From contig CAVOQE010000004.1 in assembly GCA_963698275.1 (NCBI GenBank), positions 186,001 to 250,000 of the forward strand: 64,000 bases of DNA, read 5' to 3'. The number at the start of each line of letters is the position of its first letter. Within the stretch, counting starts at the first letter, position 1. The notes beneath the pieces were generated by a model that ran no database searches, was not told the DNA's origin, and worked only from the letters and a program-made list of their open reading frames with translations. Made by a program: the position numbers and the translations under genes. This stretch comes from Anderseniella sp963698275 (GTDB lineage: Bacteria > Pseudomonadota > Alphaproteobacteria > Rhizobiales > Aestuariivirgaceae). Positions 17,328 to 26,154 of this stretch are shown here, in pieces.

Positions 17328-18728
17328 GTGATGCTCGTCCTTGTCGCCGTTCTGGTTGTTCTGGCCTTCTTGTATGGAAAGTCGCGTGGATCGGCGTTCG
17401 GTACTGGCGAGGGCAAACTTCACTCGCTTCCCTACTACCATGGGTATTTTGTCGCCCTGATGGTCGCCATCCCGTTGTTGATACTGACGGTGTTGTGGCC
17501 TGCGGTAAGTGCGTCTTACATTGAAAGCCAGACACTTGCAGTGTTGCCTGCCGACCTGCAACCGGCAAACGGGCTGGCGCGCGATGCGGTCATGCGTGAC
17601 ATTCGGTTGCTCGCATCAGGTGTCATATCCGACCCGGACCGCCTCAGTGCCTATCCGCAGGGCGTGCGGGCGGCCGGTGCTGTTTTCGCCAAACTGCAAT
17701 CGGCCTCGGGCTGGCTGCAAATCGCTATTGGCCTGTTGGTTGGTGTCGGGTCAGCCATGCTGGCATCCCGCAAATTGTCCACCAGGTTCCGCGCCCGCAA
17801 TTCCGTGGAGCGTATTTTCCTGACTGTGCTGATCATCTGCTCGGCTGTCGCCATCCTGACAACTGTCGGCATCGTGTTTTCGGTCATATTCGAGACGCTG
17901 CGGTTTTTCGCCAAGGTACCGGTGACCGAATTCCTGTTCGGCACCCAGTGGAGCCCGCAAACCGCACTTCGTGTCGATCAGGTTGGCTCATCAGGTGCCT
18001 TTGGTGCAGTGCCTCTGTTCATCGGCACGACCCTGGTGATGCTGATCGCCATGTGCGTGGCCGGCCCGATCGGACTGTTCGCCGCCATTTACATGGCCGA
18101 GTATGCCAGCCCGCGGGCGCGTTCGATCGCCAAGCCGATCCTGGAAGTGCTGGCCGGCATTCCAACTGTTGTGTTCGGTTTTTTCGCAGCCCTGTCAGTC
18201 GCGCCCGTGATACGCAGATGGGGTGAGAGTGTCGGCCTGGAAGTCGCATCTGAAAGTGCCCTGGCCGCGGGCATTGTCATGGGCGTGATGATTATTCCCT
18301 TCATGTCTTCCTTGTCTGATGACGTCATCAATGCGGTACCGCAATCGCTGCGTGACGGGTCCTACGCCATGGGCGCCACCAGGTCGGAGACGGTCAAAAG
18401 GGTGGTGTTGCCGGCAGCGCTGCCGGGCATTGTTTCAGCGTTCATGCTGTCTGTGTCCCGCGCCGTTGGAGAAACCATGATCGTGGTCATGGCCGCAGGT
18501 CTCGCCGCCCATGCGGTCAGTTGGGATCTCATCGAAACATTCAATCCTCTGCAGGCAGTGACCACAGTCACGGTGCAGATCGCGACCCTGCTGGTCGGCG
18601 ACCAGGAATTCGAGAGTTCCAAGACATTGTCGGCGTTCGCCCTCGGCTTCGTCCTGTTCTTCTTCACCTTGATCTTGAACGTGATTGCGCTGCGTGTGGT
18701 GGCGCGCTTTAAGGAACAGTATGACTGA
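17328..18728 (+). CDS. pstC: Phosphate ABC transporter permease PstC
   Basis: A 466-residue inner-membrane permease of the long alphaproteobacterial type. Two N-terminal membrane segments (residues about 1-15 and 38-60) and a periplasmic loop precede the binding-protein-dependent permease domain. The EAA loop signature is visible as LRDGSYAMGATRSETVKRVVLPAALPGI, followed by SRAVGETMIVVMAAG. The start is either GTG 17328 or ATG 17331. It overlaps pstA by 8 bp (ATG of pstA at 18721), implying translational coupling. It forms the channel with PstA. Confidence 0.93.
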   Translation: MMLVLVAVLVVLAFLYGKSRGSAFGTGEGKLHSLPYYHGYFVALMVAIPLLILTVLWPAVSASYIESQTLAVLPADLQPANGLARDAVMRDIRLLASGVISDPDRLSAYPQGVRAAGAVFAKLQSASGWLQIAIGLLVGVGSAMLASRKLSTRFRARNSVERIFLTVLIICSAVAILTTVGIVFSVIFETLRFFAKVPVTEFLFGTQWSPQTALRVDQVGSSGAFGAVPLFIGTTLVMLIAMCVAGPIGLFAAIYMAEYASPRARSIAKPILEVLAGIPTVVFGFFAALSVAPVIRRWGESVGLEVASESALAAGIVMGVMIIPFMSSLSDDVINAVPQSLRDGSYAMGATRSETVKRVVLPAALPGIVSAFMLSVSRAVGETMIVVMAAGLAAHAVSWDLIETFNPLQAVTTVTVQIATLLVGDQEFESSKTLSAFALGFVLFFFTLILNVIALRVVARFKEQYD

Positions 18729-20547
18729 TATGGCAAATCCGGTCCCGGCACGGGCAGGCAGACCGCAGACAACCGTGATTGATGCAGCGCGCCTTAAAAA
18801 GCGTTATCGGGCGGAAGCCAGGTTCCGCTGGTATGGCATCGCAGCGATCGGTTTTGCCTGCGGCTTTCTGGTGCTGTTGCTGAGTGACATACTGCTTAAA
18901 GGCCTGCCGGCGTTCGAGGCCAATACCGTGACGCTGGATGTCATGCTGGATGACAGCAAGATCGACGCTGATGCAATCAGCAAGGGTAATTTCAATTCTA
19001 TCGTCAACAATGCCATTCGGGCCCAGTTTCCCGGCGTCACATCGCGCAGCGACCGCCGCGCCTTGCCAAAACTGCTGTCATTTGATGCTGTCGACAAGGT
19101 GCGCAGGGAGGTCATCGCCAATCCGTCCCTTATCGGCACCACCCGGAGCTTTGACCTGAAGCTGTCCGATGAGGCCGACCTGTTCCTGCTGGGCATGAGC
19201 ACGGATGAGTTTGATATTCCGGTGACCGGCAGTGTTTCGATAGAACAGATTGAAGACGGTTTCAGGCTGACCTCGAGTGGCAATGATTTTGCCGGTGTCC
19301 TGGCCAGGGTGAAGCAACGGCTTGAAACCCGGCGCGACAGGCTGTCACTGGACGCATCGAAACTGGAGCGGGTTCGCGATCGGCTGGCCGCTGAAATGCC
19401 GGTCGCCGAAGCCGCGGTGGCCGAAGCCGGGCCTGAAGCAACCGATACCCATCCTGCGAAACGCCGTCTGGCCAAGCTCCAGGCCGACACAAGCAGCGTG
19501 GCTGCAGCACTTGCGCGGCTCAAGGCCCAGACGGACGAGCTTTCTGATAGCATAAACAACCCTACGCGGGCAGAAACACTGACATCTGCACTGCCATCGT
19601 ATTTTGTCAGGCTGCCCGAAAAAGGTGTGGTCAAGATTGCCGGGATCGGCAGCGACTACATCACCGGCCAGGCCTATATGCCGGTCGCGGCAACCGGTGC
19701 GGTGGCTGCGGGAAACTGGTCGCTGGTTGAGTATTCCCAGCCGGAAGCGGACCGTCGCATCAACGACAAGGAAATCATCTGGCTCACCAGTCTTCGCGAT
19801 GCCGGCATGGTCAAGAGCGGATTCAACTGGCCGTTCTTTCAACGTGGCGACAGCCGCGAAGCCGAAGTCGCCGGGGTTCTGGGCGGCATGGTCGGTTCAG
19901 CGCTCACGCTGCTGGTCACCTTGCTGTTGTCACTGCCGATCGGGGTCGCTGCTGCGATCTACCTGGAAGAGTTTGCGCCGCGTAACCGGCTCACCCAGCT
20001 GATTGAAGTGAATATCAACAATCTCGCTGCCGTGCCATCAATCGTCTTTGGCCTGCTGGGGCTCGCCGTTTTTCTGAATTTCTTCGGCCTGCCGAGATCG
20101 TCAGCGATGGTCGGCGGCATGGTCCTGGCCCTGATGACACTGCCGACCATCATCATTGCCTCGCGCGCTGCCCTGCGGGCGGTTCCGCCGTCAATCCGGG
20201 AAGGGGCTCTGGGCGTCGGTGCGTCTCACCAGCAGGCGGTGTTCCATCATGTCCTGCCGCTGGCCATGCCGGGCATCCTGACCGGTACCATCATCGGAAT
20301 GGCCCAGGCGCTTGGTGAAACAGCGCCGCTTTTGATGATCGGCATGGTCGCCTTTATCGTTGATGTGCCGGGCGGGTTCAGTGATGCGGCAACGGTTCTG
20401 CCTGTACAGATCTTCCTGTGGTCTGATCTGCCTGAAGCGGCATTCCAGGCCAAAACGGCCGGGGCAATCATGGTTTTGCTCGGTTTTCTGTTCCTGATGA
20501 ATGCGTTTGCCGTAGTCCTGCGCAAGCAGTTTGAGCGCCGCTGGTAA
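18721..20547 (+). CDS. pstA: Phosphate ABC transporter permease PstA (with DUF3333-type N-terminal extension)
   Basis: A 608-residue protein, about twice the length of E. coli PstA. After one N-terminal membrane helix (residues about 38-60) comes a large periplasmic insertion of roughly 300 residues containing a coiled-coil-like segment (residues about 195-270, rich in Ala, Glu, Lys and Arg). The permease domain begins near residue 385 (EVAGVLGGMVGSALTLLVTLL). The EAA loop reads IREGALGVGASHQQAVFHHVLPLAMPGI, then AQALGETAPLLMIG. This long form is common in alphaproteobacteria. The start at 18721 is fixed by overlap with pstC. Confidence 0.93.
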   Translation: MTDMANPVPARAGRPQTTVIDAARLKKRYRAEARFRWYGIAAIGFACGFLVLLLSDILLKGLPAFEANTVTLDVMLDDSKIDADAISKGNFNSIVNNAIRAQFPGVTSRSDRRALPKLLSFDAVDKVRREVIANPSLIGTTRSFDLKLSDEADLFLLGMSTDEFDIPVTGSVSIEQIEDGFRLTSSGNDFAGVLARVKQRLETRRDRLSLDASKLERVRDRLAAEMPVAEAAVAEAGPEATDTHPAKRRLAKLQADTSSVAAALARLKAQTDELSDSINNPTRAETLTSALPSYFVRLPEKGVVKIAGIGSDYITGQAYMPVAATGAVAAGNWSLVEYSQPEADRRINDKEIIWLTSLRDAGMVKSGFNWPFFQRGDSREAEVAGVLGGMVGSALTLLVTLLLSLPIGVAAAIYLEEFAPRNRLTQLIEVNINNLAAVPSIVFGLLGLAVFLNFFGLPRSSAMVGGMVLALMTLPTIIIASRAALRAVPPSIREGALGVGASHQQAVFHHVLPLAMPGILTGTIIGMAQALGETAPLLMIGMVAFIVDVPGGFSDAATVLPVQIFLWSDLPEAAFQAKTAGAIMVLLGFLFLMNAFAVVLRKQFERRW

Positions 20548-20587
20548 TACCTGTGATTTTTGACTTTGGTTCGAATGGAGCAATAAA

Positions 20588-21424
20588 ATGGATGCTGCGG
20601 TAGTGGAAACTGACATACATCATAAAGCCATCATGACCCCGGCTGAGCCGTTGATCATGCAGCAGCGCGCACCGAAGATCGTGACTGAGAATGTCACCGT
20701 CCACTACGCTGAAAAGCAGGCTATTTTCCCGCTGGACATCAGTATTCCCGACCGCGCCGTATCTGCCTTTATCGGCCCGTCGGGGTGCGGCAAGTCGACG
20801 TTTTTGCGCTGCATGAATCGCATGAACGATACCATTCCGATCTGTCGGGTCGGCGGCAAGATCACCATTGACGGCAGCGATATCTATGATCCGGACCTGG
20901 ATGTTGTGCAGTTGCGGGCACGCGTCGGCATGGTATTCCAGAAGCCCAATCCGTTTCCTAAATCGATCATGGAGAATGTCGCCTATGGTCCGCGTATACA
21001 CGGCTTGGCGCAATCCAAGACTGATCTCGAGGAAATTGTTGTCAATTCGCTCAAGCGCGCCGGCCTGTTCGAAGAAGTGAAGGATCGACTTGATGCGCCC
21101 GGTACCAGCCTTTCCGGCGGCCAGCAACAGCGGCTCTGCATTGCACGCGCCATCGCGGTCAACCCGGAGATCATCCTGATGGACGAACCGTGCTCGGCGC
21201 TGGACCCTATTGCCACTGCCCGCATCGAGGAGCTTATTGACGAGTTACGCGAGAACTATTGCATCGTGATTGTGACACACTCCATGCAGCAGGCCGCGCG
21301 TGTATCACAGCTCACCGCCTTCTTCCATCTCGGCACACTGGTCGAAGTAGGAGACACCGAAGCGATTTTCACCAATCCGCAAGAACGCCGCACACAGGAT
21401 TACATCATGGGCCGATTCGGCTGA
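20588..21424 (+). CDS. pstB: Phosphate ABC transporter ATP-binding protein PstB
   Basis: A 278-residue ATPase. The Walker A motif GPSGCGKST lies near residue 63. The PstB-specific segments RCMNRMND and GMVFQKPNPFPKSI follow, then signature LSGGQQQRLCIARA, Walker B IILMDEPCSALDP and the switch His in VIVTHSMQQA. The N-terminus has about 30 extra residues; GAGCAATAAA before the ATG gives a modest ribosome-binding site. It energises PstCA phosphate import and participates with PhoU in signalling to PhoR. It lies 40 bp after pstA and 44 bp before phoU. Confidence 0.95.
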   Translation: MDAAVVETDIHHKAIMTPAEPLIMQQRAPKIVTENVTVHYAEKQAIFPLDISIPDRAVSAFIGPSGCGKSTFLRCMNRMNDTIPICRVGGKITIDGSDIYDPDLDVVQLRARVGMVFQKPNPFPKSIMENVAYGPRIHGLAQSKTDLEEIVVNSLKRAGLFEEVKDRLDAPGTSLSGGQQQRLCIARAIAVNPEIILMDEPCSALDPIATARIEELIDELRENYCIVIVTHSMQQAARVSQLTAFFHLGTLVEVGDTEAIFTNPQERRTQDYIMGRFG

Positions 21425-21468
21425 GCTGCCGCCGGCATCATTGCCCATACCAGAAAGGTTGAGACCGA

Positions 21469-22236
21469 ATGACCACGCATATTGTTTCCGCATTCGATGA
21501 GGATCTTGGAAAACTGCGCAATCTGATCGCCCAGATGGGTGGCCTTGCGGAAGATCAGTTCGGCAAGGCCATAGACGCACTGTCCACGTCGGACCGTGTC
21601 AAGGCCGAGCATGTCATTGCAGCCGATGACAAGATCGATACTCTGGAAAAGGAAGTCGAGGACAACGCCATCAAGCTGATCGCCATGCGCCAGCCCATGG
21701 CGGGAGATTTGCGCGCCATTATGGTTGCCATCCGTATTTCGTCGGATCTGGAACGGATCGGCGACCTGGCCAAGAACATTGCCAAGAGAACCCTTGCCGT
21801 GAACGAGCCATTGCCGCGTTCGGTCAATGCCGGGATGAACCGGATGGCGGACCTCGCTCTGGAGCAACTGGCCGATGTGCTGGATGCCTATGCAAGCCTT
21901 GATACCCAGAAGGCCATTGACGTCTGGCACAATGACAGCCGCATCGACACTCTTTACAATTCGGTATTCCGCGAACTGCTGACCTACATGATGGAAGACG
22001 CACGCACCATTGGCATGTGTACCCATCTGCTGTTCGGCGCCAAGAACATTGAACGCATTGGCGATCACACGACCAATATTGCCGAGAACATCCACTATCT
22101 GGTGACCGGTCATCCGCTGGATGGCCCTCGGCCGAAGGAAGACAGCACGTCCCTGACCCCGATTGAAGTCGCGGGCAACAGAAATAACTGTTTGATACGG
22201 CCATACGGAGCCTGCGAATGCCTGCAAGTGTATTGA
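21469..22236 (+). CDS. phoU: Phosphate signalling protein PhoU
   Basis: A 255-residue all-helical protein with two PhoU repeats. The metal-binding helix motifs are visible as RISSDLERIGDLAKNIAKR and AKNIERIGDHTTNIAENIHY. PhoU links PstB state to PhoR inhibition and limits phosphate uptake. The C-terminus runs about 20 residues beyond the usual end and overlaps the phoB start by 19 bp, giving translational coupling. The tail is not conserved in character and might reflect a late stop change. Confidence 0.95.
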   Translation: MTTHIVSAFDEDLGKLRNLIAQMGGLAEDQFGKAIDALSTSDRVKAEHVIAADDKIDTLEKEVEDNAIKLIAMRQPMAGDLRAIMVAIRISSDLERIGDLAKNIAKRTLAVNEPLPRSVNAGMNRMADLALEQLADVLDAYASLDTQKAIDVWHNDSRIDTLYNSVFRELLTYMMEDARTIGMCTHLLFGAKNIERIGDHTTNIAENIHYLVTGHPLDGPRPKEDSTSLTPIEVAGNRNNCLIRPYGACECLQVY

Positions 22237-22922
22237 TTGTTGAAGATGAAGAGCCGATTCAGGAATTGCTCGCCTACAATTTTGAAGCCGAAGGCTACAC
22301 GGTGCGCACTCTCGACGGGTCGGAAGATGTGGTGCGGGACGTGCTCAATGATACGCCGGACCTGATTGTGCTGGACTGGATGCTGCCCAACCTGTCGGGC
22401 ATAGAAATCTGCCGGGCTCTCAGGGCGCGCTCTGAAACCCGCGACGTGCCCATCATCATGTTGACGGCGCGCGGTGAGGAACCCGAGCGGGTGCGCGGTC
22501 TGGCCACCGGTGCCGACGATTACGTGGTCAAACCGTTCTCGGTGCCGGAGCTTCTGGCGCGGGTGAAGTCGCTCTTGCGCCGGTCCAGTCCCGATGCCGT
22601 TGCCGATATGTTGCAGGCTGGAGATATCTCTCTCGACCGCCGCACACGCCGGGTTCAGCGCTCCGGCCGTGATATCGACCTGTCGCCAACCGAATTCAAA
22701 CTGCTCGAACACATGATGCAGACACCGGGACGTGTCTACACACGCTCGCAACTGCTCGATTCAGTCTGGGGCAGGGATGTCTATGTGGATGAGCGCACCG
22801 TGGATGTGCATGTGGGCAGACTGCGCAAGTCCATCAGCCGGGCCCGGGAAGTAAATCCGATCCGCACCGTGCGCGGCATGGGCTATTCGTTTGACGAGCG
22901 CTTCGGCGCGGTCAAAGTCTGA
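22218..22922 (+). CDS. phoB: Phosphate-regulon response regulator PhoB
   Basis: A 234-residue OmpR-family regulator. The receiver domain spans residues 1-120, with the acidic pocket EDEE, phospho-acceptor Asp in VLDWMLPNLSG and conserved Lys in DDYVVKPFS. The C-terminal winged helix spans about 130-230 (LSPTEFKLLEHMMQTPGRVYTR; DERTVDVHVGRLRKSI). It is the last gene of the pst operon and the predicted ligand of the Pho box upstream of pstS, giving a positive feedback loop. An intrinsic terminator follows 20 bp after the stop. Confidence 0.95.
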   Translation: MPASVLIVEDEEPIQELLAYNFEAEGYTVRTLDGSEDVVRDVLNDTPDLIVLDWMLPNLSGIEICRALRARSETRDVPIIMLTARGEEPERVRGLATGADDYVVKPFSVPELLARVKSLLRRSSPDAVADMLQAGDISLDRRTRRVQRSGRDIDLSPTEFKLLEHMMQTPGRVYTRSQLLDSVWGRDVYVDERTVDVHVGRLRKSISRAREVNPIRTVRGMGYSFDERFGAVKV

Positions 22923-22942
22923 TTACGCTTGATTGCCGACAC

Positions 22943-22980
22943 AAAAAACCCGGTGGAGCAGGTGCGCCACCGGGTTTTTA
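22943..22980. terminator. Bidirectional intrinsic terminator between phoB and gcrA
   Basis: An A-run, a stem ACCCGGTGG / CCACCGGGT with a loop of about 10 nt, and a T-run (TTTTT). A-tract and T-tract flank the stem symmetrically, so it can stop both the plus-strand pst-pho transcript and the convergent minus-strand gcrA transcript. Confidence 0.93.
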
Positions 22981-23001
22981 ATACCTGTTGCAGTCTGGTT
23001 T

Positions 23002-23553
23002 TCAGCCCGTGCGGCGGCTCCTGTCGCGTTGTGGCTGATAGGCAAGGGCCGCATGACCGGCACAATATGGTGCGCCGTCCTTGGGTGCCTTGCCGCAGAA
23101 ACAGAACTCTTCACTGCCGGGATCGCCAATCGGCCAGCGGCAGGTCTTGTCGGACAGCATCAGTATGGTGACCCGTTCACCAACCGGTATATCGGCAATA
23201 TGGATCGCTACCGGTTCCAGAATGGGTTCAGGTTTCACCGACGCCAGAGGCTTGAGTGCGTTATTGCCTGACACGCGCGGCGCACTGCTAGACGCACTTG
23301 CCCGGCCGGGATGGCTGGGTTCACGCGTCTTGCGGGTGCGCGGTGTTGATACCCGCGCCCGTGTCACGCGTCCTGACAGCCCCATGCGGTGCACCTTGCC
23401 GATGACGGCGTTACGGGTCACACCGCCGGCGAGCTTTGCTGCAATCTGGCTGGCGCTCAGGCCTTCGGCCCACAACTTCTTCAGCAACTCGACCCGGTCG
23501 TCGGTCCAGGGAAGTTTTTGCGGGGGTTCACCCGGTAATTGTTCATCGCTCAC
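23002..23553 (-). CDS. gcrA: Cell-cycle regulator GcrA
   Basis: A 183-residue sigma70-associated regulator found in alphaproteobacteria. The N-terminal helix-turn-helix spans residues about 14-60 (PWTDDRVELLKKLWAEGLSASQIAAKL, then TRNAVIGKVHRMGL). A basic, Ser/Pro-rich linker follows. The C-terminal sigma-binding part has a Cys/His cluster (TCRWPIGDPG, FCFCGK, YCAGHAALAYQP). In Caulobacter, GcrA activates promoters with CcrM-methylated GANTC sites. It starts with GTG at 23553, preceded by AAGGA. Four GANTC sites lie in the intergenic region upstream. Confidence 0.96.
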   Translation of the reverse strand: MSDEQLPGEPPQKLPWTDDRVELLKKLWAEGLSASQIAAKLAGGVTRNAVIGKVHRMGLSGRVTRARVSTPRTRKTREPSHPGRASASSSAPRVSGNNALKPLASVKPEPILEPVAIHIADIPVGERVTILMLSDKTCRWPIGDPGSEEFCFCGKAPKDGAPYCAGHAALAYQPQRDRSRRTG

Positions 23554-23963
23554 GAGCGGAATCCTTCTTCATTCGCCGGCCATTATCGGCTCGGCGTGAA
23601 ACGCATATGTACGGACAGAAATCGCTACATTTCGTAGACTGTGATCGGGACCCTACTAAATAGGCTGAATCTGGCGCAAGAGTCAGGCGAGGGATTTCAC
23701 CGGTTTTCCCCAGCTTCGGCCCAAAAACATGGTTAATGACAAGTTAATCCCCAGCTTTGTGGCAGGTCGATGCGGCGTTCTGACTCAGGCAGGCCGGATA
23801 ATCCGATTTTGAGACCAAATAAGGCAAATTTCCACACCGGGAGTTCGCGTTGCCAATGCACGAAAAACACAATATACTGACTTTTCGACGATATTCGCGC
23901 CGCCGCTTGCCGGTGGCGTTTGCTGTTTGAAGGCTTGGCGTGTCCTGAAAGGTCTGTTTGAGT
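23554..23963. other. gcrA-argD divergent intergenic region
   Basis: About 410 bp with no gene. It contains four GANTC motifs (23559, 23667, 23680, 23782) and a good sigma70-like promoter toward argD (23850-23878). No other coding or RNA feature is seen. Confidence 0.6.
23850..23878 (+). promoter_or_regulatory. Predicted sigma70 promoter for argD
   Basis: The -35 TTGCCA (23850-23855) and -10 TATACT (23873-23878) are separated by exactly 17 bp. The -10 lies about 85 bp upstream of the argD ATG at 23964. Each hexamer has one mismatch from consensus. Confidence 0.65.
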
Positions 23964-25151
23964 ATGACACAAGCTGTTCTGCCGACATATAATCGCACGG
24001 CGTTTTCCATTGAAAGCGGCGAAGGCGCATGGGTAAAGGCCTCTGACGGACGCACTCTGCTTGATTTCGGCGCAGGTATTGCGGTCAATTCACTGGGGCA
24101 TTGTCACCCGCATCTGGTGGAAACCCTCAAGAAGCAGGCTGAAAAGCTCTGGCATACGTCAAATCTGTACCGCATTCCCGAAGGCGAGCGCCTTGCTGAA
24201 CGTCTTTGTGAGGCGAGCTTCGCAGATACGGTGTTTTTCACCAATTCAGGTGCGGAAGCGATGGAATGCTCCATCAAGATGGCACGCAAGTACCACGCCG
24301 CTTGCGGTCATCCTGAGAAATTCCGCCTGATCACGTTTGAAGGCGCGTTTCACGGCCGCACACTGGCAACCATAGCCGCCGGCGGCCAGCAAAAGTATAT
24401 CGACGGCTTTGGTCCTGCCGTGGAAGGCTTTGACCAGGTGCCGTTTGCCGATCATGAAGCAGTTGAAAAAGCCATCGGGCCTGAAACCGCCGGCATCCTG
24501 ATAGAACCCATCCAGGGTGAAGGCGGCATCAGGCCGGTGCCTGCCAAATGTCTCAAGGGATTGCGCGAGCTGTGCGACAAGCACGGCATCCTTTTGGTGT
24601 TCGACGAGATCCAGTGTGGCATGGGCCGTACCGGTAAACTGTTTGCGCACCAGCACTCGTCCATCGTGCCTGACATCATGGCATCGGCAAAAGGCATTGG
24701 CGGCGGTTATCCGCTGGGCGCCTGCCTTGCAACCTCGGAAGCGGCCAAGGGCATGGTTGCCGGGTCTCACGGCTCTACCTATGGCGGCAATCCGATGGCC
24801 ATGGCCATCGGCAATGCCGTACTCGACGTGGTTCTGGAGGAGGGTTTTCTGGATCATGTAGTTCAGATGTCGTTGCTGTTGAGCCAGAAGCTTGCAGGCC
24901 TGACAGACGAGTTTCCTGATATGCTTTCCGGTGTGCGCGGCACCGGCCTGATGCTTGGCCTGGAATGCAAGGTTGCAAACACCGAGCTGCAGGCGGCGTG
25001 TGTGTCCAATGATCTGCTGGTCGTGGCAGCCGGTGACAATGTCGTGCGCCTGCTGCCGCCGCTGACCATTACCGCTGATGAAGTGTCTCAGGCTGTCACG
25101 CGCATTGAAGCAGCTTGCCGACAGCTTCGATCATCGAGCGCCAGCAACTAG
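23964..25151 (+). CDS. argD: Acetylornithine aminotransferase
   Basis: A 395-residue class-III PLP aminotransferase that converts N-acetylglutamate semialdehyde to N-acetylornithine in arginine biosynthesis (often also succinyldiaminopimelate transamination). Visible are VLPTYNRTAFSIESGEGAWV at the start, NSGAEAMECSIKMAR for PLP phosphate binding, FDEIQCGMGRTGKLFA with the PLP-binding Asp, and MASAKGIGGGYPLGA with the Schiff-base Lys. ATG 23964 is preferred to the upstream TTG 23958. It lies 56 bp before argF, so the two form an arginine operon continuing into hslO. Confidence 0.95.
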   Translation: MTQAVLPTYNRTAFSIESGEGAWVKASDGRTLLDFGAGIAVNSLGHCHPHLVETLKKQAEKLWHTSNLYRIPEGERLAERLCEASFADTVFFTNSGAEAMECSIKMARKYHAACGHPEKFRLITFEGAFHGRTLATIAAGGQQKYIDGFGPAVEGFDQVPFADHEAVEKAIGPETAGILIEPIQGEGGIRPVPAKCLKGLRELCDKHGILLVFDEIQCGMGRTGKLFAHQHSSIVPDIMASAKGIGGGYPLGACLATSEAAKGMVAGSHGSTYGGNPMAMAIGNAVLDVVLEEGFLDHVVQMSLLLSQKLAGLTDEFPDMLSGVRGTGLMLGLECKVANTELQAACVSNDLLVVAAGDNVVRLLPPLTITADEVSQAVTRIEAACRQLRSSSASN

Positions 25152-25207
25152 AAATTCGTTTCAATTTGAGGCCCAACGCCTCGCACCAAGGGGTTCCGGC
25201 ATTTATC

Positions 25208-26143
25208 ATGTCTGACACAACGAAATCATTTTTGGATATCTCGGGCGTCTCGACCGACGACCTCAATGCAATACTGTCCGGCGCATTGTCTGCAAAGCGC
25301 GCCCGCGCCGGATTGCCAAAGGGTGTCGCGGACGGTCAGCGTCCGCTTGAAGGCCACGTGCTGGCCATGATCTTTGAAAAACCGTCAACCCGGACGCGCG
25401 TGTCGTTCGATGTTGCAATCCGTCAACTGGGCGGTGAGTCACTTGTGCTGTCGGCTGCTGATCTGCAGCTTGGCCGTGGTGAGACGGTGGGCGACACAGC
25501 CCGTGTCCTGTCCCGCATGGTCGATGTCATCATGCTGCGGACACATGGTGAGGAAAACCTGCACGAGCTTGCAGCAGAGGCAACGGTGCCGGTGATCAAC
25601 GGGCTGACAGATACATCGCATCCGTGTCAGATCATGGCGGACCTGCTGACCTTGCAGGAGCACAAAGGCGCCATACCCGGCAAGTCCGTCGCCTGGGTGG
25701 GCGACGGCAACAATGTGCTGACATCGTGGATCCATGCTGCCGGCAAGCTCGACTTTGAACTCCGGGTGGCGACGCCACCGGAACTTGCTCCCGACGATGC
25801 AGCACTTGAATGGGCCTCAGCCAATGGCGTAAAGCTGCAGCTGGGCACCGACCCGCACGATGCGGTGTCCGGTGCCGACTGCGTGGTCACCGATACCTGG
25901 GTTTCAATGAACGACAAGGATGCAGCAAACCGGCATAATCTGCTGATGCCCTATCAGGTAAATGACGCCCTGATGGCGCGTGCCGACAAGGACGCCGTCT
26001 TCATGCACTGCCTTCCGGCGCACCGGGAAGAAGAGGTCACAGGTTCCGTCATAGATGGCGCGCAGTCGGTGGTCTTTGATGAGGCGGAAAACCGGCTCCA
26101 TGCGCAAAAAGCCATTCTGCGCTGGTGTCTCGGCAAGCTTTAG
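25208..26143 (+). CDS. argF: Ornithine carbamoyltransferase
   Basis: A 311-residue cytosolic enzyme joining carbamoyl phosphate and ornithine to citrulline. Carbamoyl-phosphate binding motif FEKPSTRTRVSF (STRTR) lies near residue 55. HPCQ in TDTSHPCQIMADLLT, VAWVGDGNNV, DTWVSM (ornithine loop variant) and FMHCLPAHREEEV (HCLP loop) are all present. The ATG at 25208 begins the family's usual N-terminus. It is second in the argD-argF-hslO unit; the hslO start follows 11 bp after the stop. Confidence 0.96.
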   Translation: MSDTTKSFLDISGVSTDDLNAILSGALSAKRARAGLPKGVADGQRPLEGHVLAMIFEKPSTRTRVSFDVAIRQLGGESLVLSAADLQLGRGETVGDTARVLSRMVDVIMLRTHGEENLHELAAEATVPVINGLTDTSHPCQIMADLLTLQEHKGAIPGKSVAWVGDGNNVLTSWIHAAGKLDFELRVATPPELAPDDAALEWASANGVKLQLGTDPHDAVSGADCVVTDTWVSMNDKDAANRHNLLMPYQVNDALMARADKDAVFMHCLPAHREEEVTGSVIDGAQSVVFDEAENRLHAQKAILRWCLGKL

Positions 26144-26154
26144 GAAATTTGAGA

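Noticed and set aside
21400..22227. A 275-codon minus-strand frame opposite phoU
   Set aside because: phoU is complete and unmistakable on the plus strand; the antisense frame has no domain or start signal.
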